Position numbers and translations under genes: made by a program
Notes under the pieces: model-generated
Told to the model about the DNA's origin: nothing
Databases searched by the model: none
The model's input: only the letters and a program-made list of their open reading frames with translations
Part shown: in pieces, positions 7,500 to 16,004 of the stretch
Layout: every line of letters starts with the position of its first letter
Position numbering within the stretch: position 1 is the first letter of the stretch
Origin: Anaerolineae bacterium
GTDB taxonomy: Bacteria > Chloroflexota > Anaerolineae > 4572-78 > J111
NCBI GenBank assembly: GCA_023382535.1
Contig: JAHDWA010000014.1
Span: forward strand, 1-64,000
DNA length: 64,000 nt
Direction of reading: 5' to 3'

Positions 7500-10497
7500 T
7501 CAATCGAAAATCGAAAATCGAAAAATCCAAATCGTTTACTTTGTTATCCTGTTCCTCATCATCTTCGTCCCTCGCCTGGCTAATCTGGATGTTTTCCTGA
7601 CGGCTGATGAACCCCTTTTTCTTGAGTATGCTCAAGAATTTGCCGAAGGTTTGGCGACAGGTGATTTGGAGCTGACTCTGGGGATTGGCTACCCCGGCGT
7701 TACCGTCGCATGGTGGGCGGCGCCGGTGGTCGGCCTGGCCCAGACCGAACTGTATGCCTACGTCGCCGGGCGGGTAGTGACTGCCCTGGTTAACAGCCTG
7801 CTGCTGCTGGTTCTTTATGCCCTGGCCTCGAAATTGTTGGGCCGCTGGCCGGCTTTCATCGGCGTCAGCCTGCTGGCCCTCGATCCCTTTATCCTGGGCT
7901 ACAGCCGCCTGCTGCACAATGAAGCGCCCCTGACACTGTTTATGACTCTGGCCGGACTTTCCTTACTGCTCTGGCTGCGCGATGCGCTGCCTCTTTCCTC
8001 TGAAAACAGCAGTCAGTCATCAGTAGCCAGTAATCAGAAAGACGTTTTTATTACGCGCCCCGGCGTTTGGGCGGATGTCATAGGTGGGCTGCAAAGGGGA
8101 CGGGCCTGGCTGCTCCTGGCCGGGCTGTTCACCGGCCTGGCTTTGCTTACCAAATCTACCGCCCTGCTGCTAGGGCCTATGCTGGTCGCCCTGCTGGCCG
8201 GTTGGGCCATTATTGGCTATGTTTCATGGCCTGCACCGCGTAGCGTACGCCTCCTGTTTCCGCCTTTCCTCACGGGATTGGCCGGTCTGGTCATTGTGGC
8301 CCTCATCTCCTCTCTTGTTTTCTATATTCTTTGGCCGGCCATGTGGACTCGACCTCAGGAAGCGCTTCAGCTTACTTTTGACAAACTTCTGACCGACCAG
8401 GAAGCCGGCACCGGCAATTTTGGCATGTTCTGGCTGGGTAATTTTGTGGAAGACCCCGGCCCATTTTTCTATCCAGTCGCCTTTCTGCTCAGGGCCACGC
8501 CCTGGCTGCTGCTTGGCCTGGGCTTAAGCGGCTGGCAGGCTATCTCAAGCTACATTTTACCTAAAAAACACGCTTCCCGCTCCCCGCTTCACGCCCCCCA
8601 CTCCCTTCTCCTCTGGCTTTTCGCCCTCACCTACATGCTTGTAATGACGATTGCTTCCAAAAAGGCGGTCCGCTACCTATTGCCGGCTTATCCCACTTTT
8701 TGCCTGCTGGCGGGTCTGGCATTTTACGAAGTGGGCCGGCGAATAAACGAACGGCGCATAACCACAGGTATACTTTCACACCTCTCATTTCTTCGCCTCC
8801 CGTATCCTCGCCTCCTCCTGTTTGTGCCGCTCGTTCTTTTGGCCTGGTTCTACCAACCTTACTATCTGACTTATTACAACCCGGCCTTCCTCGGCTGGCT
8901 GTGGGCGCCCAAAACGCTGCTGGTTGGTTGGGGCGAGGGCCTGGACGAGGCGGCTCGCTATGTCAGCCGGCAGCCGCCAGGCCTGGCGACAGCCTGGTAC
9001 GGGCAGCTTTTTTCGGCTTTTTACCCGGGCCAGCTTCAGACCTTGAAAAAATCGGAGAATTTGATCACCAGCGACTACACGGTGTTATACCTTAACCAGG
9101 TCCAGCGCAACATCCCTAATCCCAACGTGATCTACTACTTCCGGACTCGCCGCCAGCCGGAATACACGGTGCGCCTGGCCGGGATAGAGTATGCCTGGGT
9201 TTATCGCGGGCCGGTTGCCGGAATGCGCCCTGACCCAACCCTCCACTATCCTCTGGGCGGCGATTTTGGCGGCGAGGTCCACCTGCTCGGCTACGATTTG
9301 TCGCAGCCGCAGCTTTCCGGCCAGCCGCTTGTTGTCACCCTCTACTGGCGGGTGCTGGCGGTGCCGCCGTCCAAGCGCTTTGTCTACGTCCGCCTGGTGG
9401 ATGCCCAGGGCCGGGTCTGGGCCAGGTCCGATGGCCCGCCGGTGATGGGTCTGTGGCCGATTTCATACTGGCAGCCGGCCATGCTCATCGAAGATGCCCA
9501 GGAATTGGCTGTGCCCCCCGGCACGCCGCCGGGAACCTACCGGCTGGAGGTAGGCTGGTACGACCCCGCCACCGGCCAAACTTTGGCTGCAAGCGGCCAG
9601 CCGTTGGGGCAGGGCGGCGGCCTGCTGCTGGGTGAAATCCAATTGGGCTGGCAGTCTCTCTCTGTTGAATCCGATTTGCCCCATCCCACTGACCAATCTC
9701 TTGCGCCCAATGCCCGCCTGGTTGGCTACGACAGCCCTCCGGCTGCTGCTACCACCGGCGACGTGTTCCCCCTCCACCTGGCCTGGCGCGAAGCCGCCTC
9801 GCTTTTGAATTTCGGCGCGATTCCCAACAACTCGGTCATGTTTGAATGGCGGCAGGATGGCCAACCGGTCGCCGAACAGCTCGACCCGCTGCCGCTGCCC
9901 ATCGAAAAATGGGGCCGCCGTGCCCTTTTACTCTCGCAGCACGATGTCATTGTTCCGCCCACGCTGGCGGCTGGACGGTACGATCTGGTGGTCATGCTCC
10001 ATACCGGCAGCGACCCGGCCGGGGAAGCCCTTGCCCTGGGTACAGTAGACGTAACAACGCCGGCTCATCAATTCGAGCTGCCCGCTTCGGCCAGCCAGCC
10101 GGCCAGATCGGCTCGCCTGGAGCAAGGGGTCGCTTTAGCCGGTTACGAACTCCACCCGGCTGCTCAGAAGCTTGACCTCAGCCTCTATTGGCAGACGCAG
10201 ACACCCCTGACCACTCGGTACAAAGTGTTTGCTCAACTCCTGACCGGCGATAACAGCCTGGTGGCCCAGTCGGACAGCTTTCCCGCGGCCGGTCAGCGCC
10301 CAACCACCGGCTGGCTGCCCGGCGAAATTATCGCCGACCCGCACAGCCTGACCTTCCCAACCCCCGTCGCTCCCGGAACCTACCGGCTCATTGCCGGCCT
10401 GTACAATCCCTTGAACGGCCAGCGGGTGCCGGTCCTCGACGAGGCAGGGGAGGCTGTCAGTGACGCTATCCTTATCACCGAGGTGACTTTGCCCTGA
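7447..10497 (+). CDS. GT39-like membrane glycosyltransferase with three C-terminal tail domains
   Basis: This 1016-residue protein has a GT39-like membrane part with FLTADEPLF after TM1 (Asp54-Glu55), about eleven TM segments and the signature YYNPAFLGW followed by GWGEGLDEAARY. Three tail domains follow (about residues 600-705, 750-860 and 885-1010), with LLGYDL, LVTLYWRVL-type, and GTYRLEVGWY or GTYRLIAGLY strands. The ATG at 7447 overlaps the upstream gene by 53 nt. The TTG at 7492, which overlaps that gene's stop codon, is an alternative start; the codons after it are heptamer repeat (7498-7533, AATCGAA units). A further insert (8010-8040) encodes a Ser/Gln-rich loop. It closely resembles the protein at 16005 in layout. 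The exact sugar transfer is unknown. Confidence 0.75.
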   Translation: MIPAAKTPSCLESYRLNNQSKIENRKIQIVYFVILFLIIFVPRLANLDVFLTADEPLFLEYAQEFAEGLATGDLELTLGIGYPGVTVAWWAAPVVGLAQTELYAYVAGRVVTALVNSLLLLVLYALASKLLGRWPAFIGVSLLALDPFILGYSRLLHNEAPLTLFMTLAGLSLLLWLRDALPLSSENSSQSSVASNQKDVFITRPGVWADVIGGLQRGRAWLLLAGLFTGLALLTKSTALLLGPMLVALLAGWAIIGYVSWPAPRSVRLLFPPFLTGLAGLVIVALISSLVFYILWPAMWTRPQEALQLTFDKLLTDQEAGTGNFGMFWLGNFVEDPGPFFYPVAFLLRATPWLLLGLGLSGWQAISSYILPKKHASRSPLHAPHSLLLWLFALTYMLVMTIASKKAVRYLLPAYPTFCLLAGLAFYEVGRRINERRITTGILSHLSFLRLPYPRLLLFVPLVLLAWFYQPYYLTYYNPAFLGWLWAPKTLLVGWGEGLDEAARYVSRQPPGLATAWYGQLFSAFYPGQLQTLKKSENLITSDYTVLYLNQVQRNIPNPNVIYYFRTRRQPEYTVRLAGIEYAWVYRGPVAGMRPDPTLHYPLGGDFGGEVHLLGYDLSQPQLSGQPLVVTLYWRVLAVPPSKRFVYVRLVDAQGRVWARSDGPPVMGLWPISYWQPAMLIEDAQELAVPPGTPPGTYRLEVGWYDPATGQTLAASGQPLGQGGGLLLGEIQLGWQSLSVESDLPHPTDQSLAPNARLVGYDSPPAAATTGDVFPLHLAWREAASLLNFGAIPNNSVMFEWRQDGQPVAEQLDPLPLPIEKWGRRALLLSQHDVIVPPTLAAGRYDLVVMLHTGSDPAGEALALGTVDVTTPAHQFELPASASQPARSARLEQGVALAGYELHPAAQKLDLSLYWQTQTPLTTRYKVFAQLLTGDNSLVAQSDSFPAAGQRPTTGWLPGEIIADPHSLTFPTPVAPGTYRLIAGLYNPLNGQRVPVLDEAGEAVSDAILITEVTLP
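7498..7533. repeat. heptamer repeat (AATCGAA type) at a gene start
   Basis: Degenerate AATCGAA/AATCCAA units begin at the stop codon of the upstream gene and encode residues after the alternative TTG start of the next gene. The same family recurs at 13969-14000, 19588-19640 and 37800-37845. Confidence 0.8.
8010..8040. repeat. CAGTAGT-type heptamer insert in a GT39-like gene
   Basis: Degenerate CAGTCAGT/CAGTAGC units encode a Ser/Gln-rich loop (SSQSSVASNQK) between TM segments of the 7447 protein. The same repeat type occurs at 2081-2115 and 14545-14613. Confidence 0.75.
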
Positions 10498-10609
10498 TTG
10501 ACCAAATCTCCGGCCGATATTTTCCCCTAAATAATTCCTCCGCTATAGTGAAGCTTGAGCGTCTCAGCTAGGCCAAATCTCCACGGTCAACCGCGATTTT
10601 TCCAATCCG

Positions 10610-10656
10610 ATTATGTCAGGTCAGCCGATGCCCGTTCAAACTTTTTGTGGCATACT
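10610..10656 (+). promoter_or_regulatory. 47-bp conserved upstream block shared with the 56342 gene
   Basis: A 21-nt identical block (10610-10630, starting ATTATGTCAGG) and TTTGTGGCATACT (10644-10656) are both found at 56246-56292 with the same spacing, upstream of an unrelated gene. CATACT (10651-10656) could be a -10 box, ending 9 nt before the ATG at 10666. The remainder of 10498-10665 has nothing else recognisable. Confidence 0.55.
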
Positions 10657-10665
10657 TATTAAAAG

Positions 10666-13350
10666 ATGACTCCTTCAAAAGCCCCTGAACCCATAAACCA
10701 TTCCCAATTCGACTCCCCCCCCTTTCCCCCATCTACCGTCTATACCCTCACGGGCACAGGCCGTCTACCGTCTGCCGTCTGCCTTCTCTTCATCCTCGCC
10801 TTCGCCATTTTCTTCAGCGCCCTGGCCGTGCAGCAGCACCGCACCTTTCAAACCAACGGCCTGGACTTGGGCAATGTGGACCAGGCCTTGTGGAATACAG
10901 CCCAGGGGCGTTTCCTCAACTTCACCCTGATGACACCCATCCACTCCCGCCTCGCCCTGCATGTCGAACCAATTTTGCTGCTGTTAGTTCCGCTCTACTG
11001 GCTCAATCTGGGCGGACCAGAAACCCTGCTCATTCTCCAGGCTGCCATTGTCGCCATCGGCGCGTGGCCGCTTTATCAATTGTCAATAATTAATGGCCTG
11101 CCGCTAGTGACAGCCACAGGTAATCAACAATCAACACTCAATAATCTATCCTCTATCCTCTATCTTCTATCTTCTATCTTCCATCTCACCTTCCCCCTCG
11201 CCTACCTCCTCCTGCCCACCCTGGAGTCCGCCGTGCTCTTTGACTTCCACGCGGTGACACTCTCACCGACGTTTTTGTTGTTTTCCTTTCTGGCGCTTGA
11301 GCAAAAACATGATCGCCGTTTCCTCTTTTTTGCGCTGCTGGCAATGGCCTGCAAAGAGGATATGCCGCTGGTGGTCGCAATGTTGGGATTGTATGCTGGC
11401 TTAGCCAAGCAACGCTGGCGCCTGGCCGCGCTGACCCTTGCTCTAAGCGCCGCCTGGTTCAGCATCGCTTTCTTTCTCATCCAGCCGCGTTTTGCCGCAG
11501 GCGGCAATATCCAGCTCGACCGCTACGCCTGGCTCGGGACGACGCCGTTGGAAATGCTGCAAACGCTGCTTACCCAGCCGGTGCTTGTTTTCAACCACCT
11601 GTGGCATCAGGTTGATTTACCGGGCTACCTCTTCGACCTCTTTTTCCCTACGGCTTTTCTGGCTCTCTTTAGCCCTCTCACCCTTCTGCCGCTGCTGCCT
11701 ACCCTGGCCGTCAACCTGCTCAGCGACAACCCTTTCACCTGGCGGCTGGAAGATTTCCACTACGGCGCGCCGCTGGCCCCGTTTCTGTTCATCTCCGCTC
11801 TCTATGGCATCCGGCATATCTGCAAATGGCTGTCACGACCGCTGAGTGCAAAGCCTCCCCTTGGGACTGCTGACCGCCGACCGCCAATCTCCAATCCTCT
11901 AGCTCCCCAGTCCTCCAATCTTCCAATCCTCCACTCTTCCGCTCTCCCCCGCTCCTCCGCTCCCCTGCTCCTCTGCCTTCTTCTCCTCCTCTTTTCCGCC
12001 GTTTATCACTACTACCGCGGCTTCACTCCCCTGGCTCGACCCTTTGCCTGGCCGCAAGTGACCGCCCACCAGCAGCGGCTAACCAACCTGTTGTCCACGA
12101 TTCCGGCCGACGCGCCGCTGTTCACCCAGTCCAACCTGGCCCCTCATGTGACCCACCGGCCCGTCATTTACACCGATTTTGCCTACTTCACCGATCCTAC
12201 GTACCCTGCCCCGGTCAGAGCCACAGAGATACTGCTCGACATCACCTCTTTTGAAAACAGCGGCGGCCTGCACCAGTTTCTGCGCCAAACCCTTTTGGAA
12301 AGCGGTAACTACCACGTTGTCACGGCTGAAGACGGCATCCTGCATCTCCAACCGGCCCCCGACCCCCAACCCCCAACCCCTACTCCTTACTCCCCGCTTC
12401 GCGTCCCTACTCCCTTTTACACCTTCGCCCATCCCGACTCCCCGCCCGACTACTCCCTCACGATTGACTTTGGCACCATGATCCGTTTGCACGGCTATTC
12501 TCTCGTCTTCAACCGCCAGGAAGAGGTGCAGGTCAGCATTGACCTGGAACCCCTCCAATCGCTGGCGTCAATGCCGGAATTACAGCCGGTGCTCTACCTG
12601 CTCGACGCCGAGGGCCAGCCCATTGGCGCGACGGCGGATCTCCAACCCACGCTGGTCTGGTACCCGCCCGTGCAGTGGCCGGTGGGAGAGACGGTGCGGG
12701 TGCGTTTCAATACCTTGCCCTGGTACACCCGCGCCACCGAAAGCTACCGGCTGGCCCTTGGTCTGGTCAACGGCAGCGATCCCTGGGAGGTCAGCCGCCG
12801 CTACCCGCCCAGCCTCAGCCAGCCCACCGGTTGGGCGGTTCGCCTCCCCGCTAACAGCACGCTGGTCGAGCTGGCCCGAATCCATCAGGTCTGGGGCCTG
12901 CCTGAAGGCGGCCCGACCCCCCGTCACTTTACTTTGCCAAACCCGCCCCACTCCCTCCAGGCCAACTTCGACAACCAGATCAAGCTGTTGGGCTACAGCA
13001 CTCCGCAAATCTCCAATCCTGGACCGCCGACCGCCGACCGCCGACCGCCAGAATTATCTGTAACACTTTACTGGCAAGCTCTGACCACTCCCCCCAACCT
13101 GACTCGCTTTGTCCAGTTCATCGGCCCCGATGGGCAGATTTACGGCCAAAATGACTCCGCCCCCGACCGAAGGCAGTATCCCACCTCCCTCTGGCAGCCC
13201 GGCGAAGTCGTGATTGAAACCGTTACTTTGCCCTTCCAGGAGAATCGCCCGGTGGGGAATTATACCCTGCACATCGGCCTCTATCATCCAGATACGGGAA
13301 CGCGTTTGCTGTTGACTTCGGGGAGTGATCACTTGGAGATCTTATATTAA
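10666..13350 (+). CDS. DUF2079-type membrane protein with two C-terminal tail domains
   Basis: This 894-residue protein carries the DUF2079 signature: GLDLGNVDQALWNTAQGRF (residues 65-83), then HVEPILLLLVPLYWL, LLILQAAIVAIGAWPLY, LFDFHAVTLSP and MACKEDMPLVVAMLGLYAGL. DUF2079 proteins are multi-TM and thought to be GT-C-like; none is biochemically defined to my knowledge. Two tail domains follow (about residues 600-700 and 765-890; LLGYS, VTLYWQAL, YPTSLWQPGE, NYTLHIGLY). Repeat sequence is inserted in frame at least four times (10761-10782, 11145-11186, 11844-11971 and 13022-13049), the last splitting the second tail between its first two strands. The ATG at 10666 follows a conserved promoter-like block. 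Confidence 0.75.
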   Translation: MTPSKAPEPINHSQFDSPPFPPSTVYTLTGTGRLPSAVCLLFILAFAIFFSALAVQQHRTFQTNGLDLGNVDQALWNTAQGRFLNFTLMTPIHSRLALHVEPILLLLVPLYWLNLGGPETLLILQAAIVAIGAWPLYQLSIINGLPLVTATGNQQSTLNNLSSILYLLSSIFHLTFPLAYLLLPTLESAVLFDFHAVTLSPTFLLFSFLALEQKHDRRFLFFALLAMACKEDMPLVVAMLGLYAGLAKQRWRLAALTLALSAAWFSIAFFLIQPRFAAGGNIQLDRYAWLGTTPLEMLQTLLTQPVLVFNHLWHQVDLPGYLFDLFFPTAFLALFSPLTLLPLLPTLAVNLLSDNPFTWRLEDFHYGAPLAPFLFISALYGIRHICKWLSRPLSAKPPLGTADRRPPISNPLAPQSSNLPILHSSALPRSSAPLLLCLLLLLFSAVYHYYRGFTPLARPFAWPQVTAHQQRLTNLLSTIPADAPLFTQSNLAPHVTHRPVIYTDFAYFTDPTYPAPVRATEILLDITSFENSGGLHQFLRQTLLESGNYHVVTAEDGILHLQPAPDPQPPTPTPYSPLRVPTPFYTFAHPDSPPDYSLTIDFGTMIRLHGYSLVFNRQEEVQVSIDLEPLQSLASMPELQPVLYLLDAEGQPIGATADLQPTLVWYPPVQWPVGETVRVRFNTLPWYTRATESYRLALGLVNGSDPWEVSRRYPPSLSQPTGWAVRLPANSTLVELARIHQVWGLPEGGPTPRHFTLPNPPHSLQANFDNQIKLLGYSTPQISNPGPPTADRRPPELSVTLYWQALTTPPNLTRFVQFIGPDGQIYGQNDSAPDRRQYPTSLWQPGEVVIETVTLPFQENRPVGNYTLHIGLYHPDTGTRLLLTSGSDHLEILY
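11145..11186. repeat. heptamer array (TCTATCC/TCTATCT x6) inside the DUF2079 gene
   Basis: Six units are read as LSSILYLLSSIFHL. This shares the 12-residue segment LSSILYLLSSIF with the array at 6584-6618 in a different gene family. Confidence 0.9.
11844..11971. repeat. composite repeat insert in the DUF2079 gene
   Basis: It begins with 24 bases identical (inverted) to 41867-41890 in folP, followed by GACCGCC heptamers, TCCAATC-type heptamers and a 21-base string (11943-11963) identical to parts of 5971-6027 and 38285-38305. It encodes a Pro/Ser-rich loop beginning SAKPPLGTADRRPP. Confidence 0.8.
13022..13049. repeat. perfect heptamer array (GACCGCC x4) inside a tail domain
   Basis: Four perfect GACCGCC units are translated as PPTADRRPP between the LLGYS and VTLYW strands of the second tail of the DUF2079 protein. 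TADRRPP also occurs earlier in the same protein from the 11844 insert. Confidence 0.9.
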
Positions 13351-13400
13351 GTCAATTTGTCCATCGCTTTTCGTTTATAAGTTGGTAAGGGATAGTAAAG

Positions 13401-13886
13401 TTGAAGGTTTTTAATTGTTTTCTGATAATCTGTTTATTATCTTTGAATCTATTAGCTTGTATTTCATTGGGGTCAACTCGCCCTTTAGATGAACTCAAAA
13501 TGTTACATAACATAAATCGAATTGAAATCTGGGGCAAAAATCAGAATGAGAAAGGAGAATGGGAATCATACCACTTCAAAACTATAGAGGACTTAGGGCA
13601 GATTAACTCAATTGTAGAGACGTTTAAAACTTACGCGGATGATTGGGAATATGGTCAATATTACCCTTACATACCAGGTCGTTTGACAATAACCTTCTAT
13701 GCAGGAAAAAAACCAATGACGTCAATCATGATCGTATCCCTTACGAATACAACTAGAAAAAATGAACAAACATCAACATATTTCTTAAGCAAGGAATACG
13801 GACCTGCCAAACCTATTACAGAGGCTGAATTTAGAGAATTAATCGAGATTCTAGAAGTAGATGAAAATTTGACGTTAAATCCCTGA
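13401..13886 (+). CDS. AT-rich putative lipoprotein, unknown function
   Basis: This 161-residue protein has a hydrophobic signal and the lipobox-like sequence LLAC at residues 17-20, suggesting lipidation at Cys20. The mature part is hydrophilic and matches no family I know. It starts at TTG 13401; no better ATG is near. Base composition is clearly more AT-rich than the neighbours, with many AAA, ATT and AAT codons, which suggests recent acquisition. It lies between two GC-rich island genes, 50 bp after one and about 70 bp before the other. Confidence 0.65.
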   Translation: MKVFNCFLIICLLSLNLLACISLGSTRPLDELKMLHNINRIEIWGKNQNEKGEWESYHFKTIEDLGQINSIVETFKTYADDWEYGQYYPYIPGRLTITFYAGKKPMTSIMIVSLTNTTRKNEQTSTYFLSKEYGPAKPITEAEFRELIEILEVDENLTLNP

Positions 13887-13954
13887 CTTTGGGTAGAGAT
13901 ATATTTTCATTACCTTATTTTTCCTTGCTCATTACCCGATGTATACTGGCCAAA

Positions 13955-15991
13955 TTGTCTGAACACATAAATCGAAAATCGAAAATCCAAAATCTAAAAT
14001 GGCTGGCTCTCTGGCTGCTCCTCCTCGTCCTGGCCTTTGCCTGGCGCGCCCAAAACCTGGACGCCTTTGGCCTGTCCAACGACGAAGGGGCGCACCTGAT
14101 GTGGGCCAGGCTGGCCGTGGACGGCTACCCGCTCTACACGGAGACACAGGCCGTGCAGGCGCCTCTTTTTTTGGAGGCGATAGGGCTGGCTTTTCGGCTG
14201 GCCGGGCCGACCGTTCAGGCCGGACGCTGGGCCATCCTGCCCAGCTTCGGCCTGCTCGCCGCTGCTTTGAGCTGGCTGGCCTATCGCTCCGGGGGCTGGC
14301 CGGCTGCTTTGACCACGCTGGTCCTGGTCAGCGTGGCCCCGCTCATTTTTACCTTTTCCCGCCTGGCCATGGCCGAAGTCCCGGCCACAGCCCTGGCTGT
14401 GACTTCGGTAGTCTTTCTCTTCCTCTACCTGGAGAAAGGCCACAAAGCCTGGCTCCTGGCCTCCGGCCTGACCCTCGGTCTGAGCTTCATCACTAAAATG
14501 CTCAATCCCTTTGTGATCGCGCCGGTTGGCTGGCTGCTGGTGATAAGTAACCAGAAGTCAGTAGTCAGTAGTCAGAAAGTTGCTGGCGGTCAGTGGTCAG
14601 TGGTCGGCGGTCGTCTTTTCCTCGACTGCCTCCTGTGGAGCTTGGGCCTGCTCATACCTCTGGCTGCGGCGCCCCTGCTCTATGACCCGGCGGCAGTGTT
14701 TGACCAGTTGATCCGCTTTCGCGGCGAATTACGGATGGCTGTTCCCGGTTCCGCTGCTGAAACCTGGACCCAATTCCAGCTCTTCATTAACGGTCATTGG
14801 GGATTTTGGTTACTGGCATTTGGGGGTATAATGGCCGCAGCTTTTAGGGTCTGGGAAGAAAGACAGCAGGGGAGCGGAGGACTGCCAGCGCGGAGCGCAA
14901 GGCGGGGGGAGCAGGGGAGAATTTCTTTCAGTGTATCCAGTCCTCCAGCCTTCCAGCCTTCCAGTCTGCTCTACCCGCTAACTTGGCTGATCTGGCTGCT
15001 GGCCGGAATCGCCATGCTTGGGTGGCACGCGCCGCTCTTCCCGCACCATTTCATTGTGCTGCTGCCGCCGCTGATTTTGTTGGGGGCGGAACTGGTCAGT
15101 GATGAAGCCCGAGTCATCGCCAGCTTGTCGGCGGGTGGCGAACAGCGCCCGGCGATCATGATTTATTCGCTGATCATTATGGTTGCGGCGCTCAACCTGC
15201 TCACCATCGTCAAGGCCAACCGAGAAACGGCAGCGATTGTGACCGGCGGGCGCGAGGCCGAGGCGCTGAAACTGCTCCAGGCGGTGTCGGCCCCTGACGA
15301 TTTTGTGATGGGCGACAGCCAACTGCTCATTTTTATGGCCGGCCGGCGGACTCCGCCGCCGCTGGGCGATGTGGCCCTGGTCGCCATCAAAGCCGGGCGG
15401 CAGACTTCGGAACGGATGCTCCGCCTGACCGAGCAGGTCCAGGCTCCGGCAGTAGTCCAGTGGAGTCTGCGGCTGCCCTGGCTGCCGGATTATCTGGCCT
15501 GGGTTGAAAGCAACTATCTGGCCCGGCGCGTCTGGGACAACGACCATATCATCTATTTTGGGTTACGTCTTCCGCCCGGTCAAACCATTCCTAACGAGCA
15601 GACAGTCCGGCTGGGCGAGTCAGTCGCCCTGCGGGGGTATCAAATTGAACCGGGACCGGTCAAACCGGGTCAGTATTTAAATTTAAAGGTTTACTGGCTA
15701 ACCGGCGTACCTCTTGAGGAGAATTATACTGTGTTTACCCAACTGCTGAACAGCCAGGGAGCGCTGGCGGCCAGTTGGGACAGCCAGCCGTTGGGCGGAT
15801 ACTTCCCTACCAGCCAGTGGCCCGCCGGGGAGATTGTGACCGACATCGTGCGGCTGCCTCTGCCCGCCGATTTGCCGCCGGGAAATTACAGCCTGATTAC
15901 GGGGATGTATCGCCTGGAGACGCAGGAGCGCTTGCGCCCTGCTGCTGGCGGCAGTGATTTTGTGGCATTGACCACCATAAACATAGAATAA
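13955..15991 (+). CDS. GT39-like membrane glycosyltransferase with one tail domain
   Basis: The membrane part has FGLSNDEGAH after TM1 (Asp-Glu as in GT39 enzymes) and about ten TM segments. A single tail domain (last ~130 residues) shows LRGYQI, LKVYWLTG, YTVFTQLL, YFPTSQWPAGE and NYSLITGMY. The frame is open from TTG 13889, but TTG 13955 has TATACT (13942-13947) 7 nt upstream, as in other short-leader genes here, so I use it (678 aa). No ATG is available. The codons after it are AATCGAA-type heptamers (13969-14000). In-frame repeat inserts lie at 14545-14613 and 14870-14967. It probably transfers a lipid-linked sugar to a surface acceptor. Confidence 0.7.
   Translation: MSEHINRKSKIQNLKWLALWLLLLVLAFAWRAQNLDAFGLSNDEGAHLMWARLAVDGYPLYTETQAVQAPLFLEAIGLAFRLAGPTVQAGRWAILPSFGLLAAALSWLAYRSGGWPAALTTLVLVSVAPLIFTFSRLAMAEVPATALAVTSVVFLFLYLEKGHKAWLLASGLTLGLSFITKMLNPFVIAPVGWLLVISNQKSVVSSQKVAGGQWSVVGGRLFLDCLLWSLGLLIPLAAAPLLYDPAAVFDQLIRFRGELRMAVPGSAAETWTQFQLFINGHWGFWLLAFGGIMAAAFRVWEERQQGSGGLPARSARRGEQGRISFSVSSPPAFQPSSLLYPLTWLIWLLAGIAMLGWHAPLFPHHFIVLLPPLILLGAELVSDEARVIASLSAGGEQRPAIMIYSLIIMVAALNLLTIVKANRETAAIVTGGREAEALKLLQAVSAPDDFVMGDSQLLIFMAGRRTPPPLGDVALVAIKAGRQTSERMLRLTEQVQAPAVVQWSLRLPWLPDYLAWVESNYLARRVWDNDHIIYFGLRLPPGQTIPNEQTVRLGESVALRGYQIEPGPVKPGQYLNLKVYWLTGVPLEENYTVFTQLLNSQGALAASWDSQPLGGYFPTSQWPAGEIVTDIVRLPLPADLPPGNYSLITGMYRLETQERLRPAAGGSDFVALTTINIE
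14545..14613. repeat. CAGTAGT/CAGTGGT heptamer insert in a GT39-like gene
   Basis: Degenerate CAGTAGT units pass into CAGTGGT and CGGCGGT units. They are translated as a Ser/Val/Gly-rich loop between TM segments of the 13955 protein. Confidence 0.85.
14870..14967. repeat. composite G-rich and TTCCAGCC repeat insert in a GT39-like gene
   Basis: A GGAGCGGAGGA segment related to the 57-bp element is followed by CTTCCAGC-type units (TCCAGCC at 14945 onward). It encodes an Arg/Gly-rich loop. Confidence 0.6.
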
Positions 15992-16004
15992 CAACGAACG
16001 CTTA

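Noticed and set aside
7336..7917. 193-codon minus-strand frame over the junction of two GT39-like genes
   Set aside because: It overlaps the ends of two credible genes and has no start signal or family match.
11844..11971. Repeat inserts considered as insertion sequences
   Set aside because: There is no transposase frame, and lengths are under 130 bp; they are at most non-autonomous elements.
12079..12558. 159-codon minus-strand frame within the DUF2079 gene
   Set aside because: Composition-driven shadow of a real tail-bearing protein; no recognisable domain.
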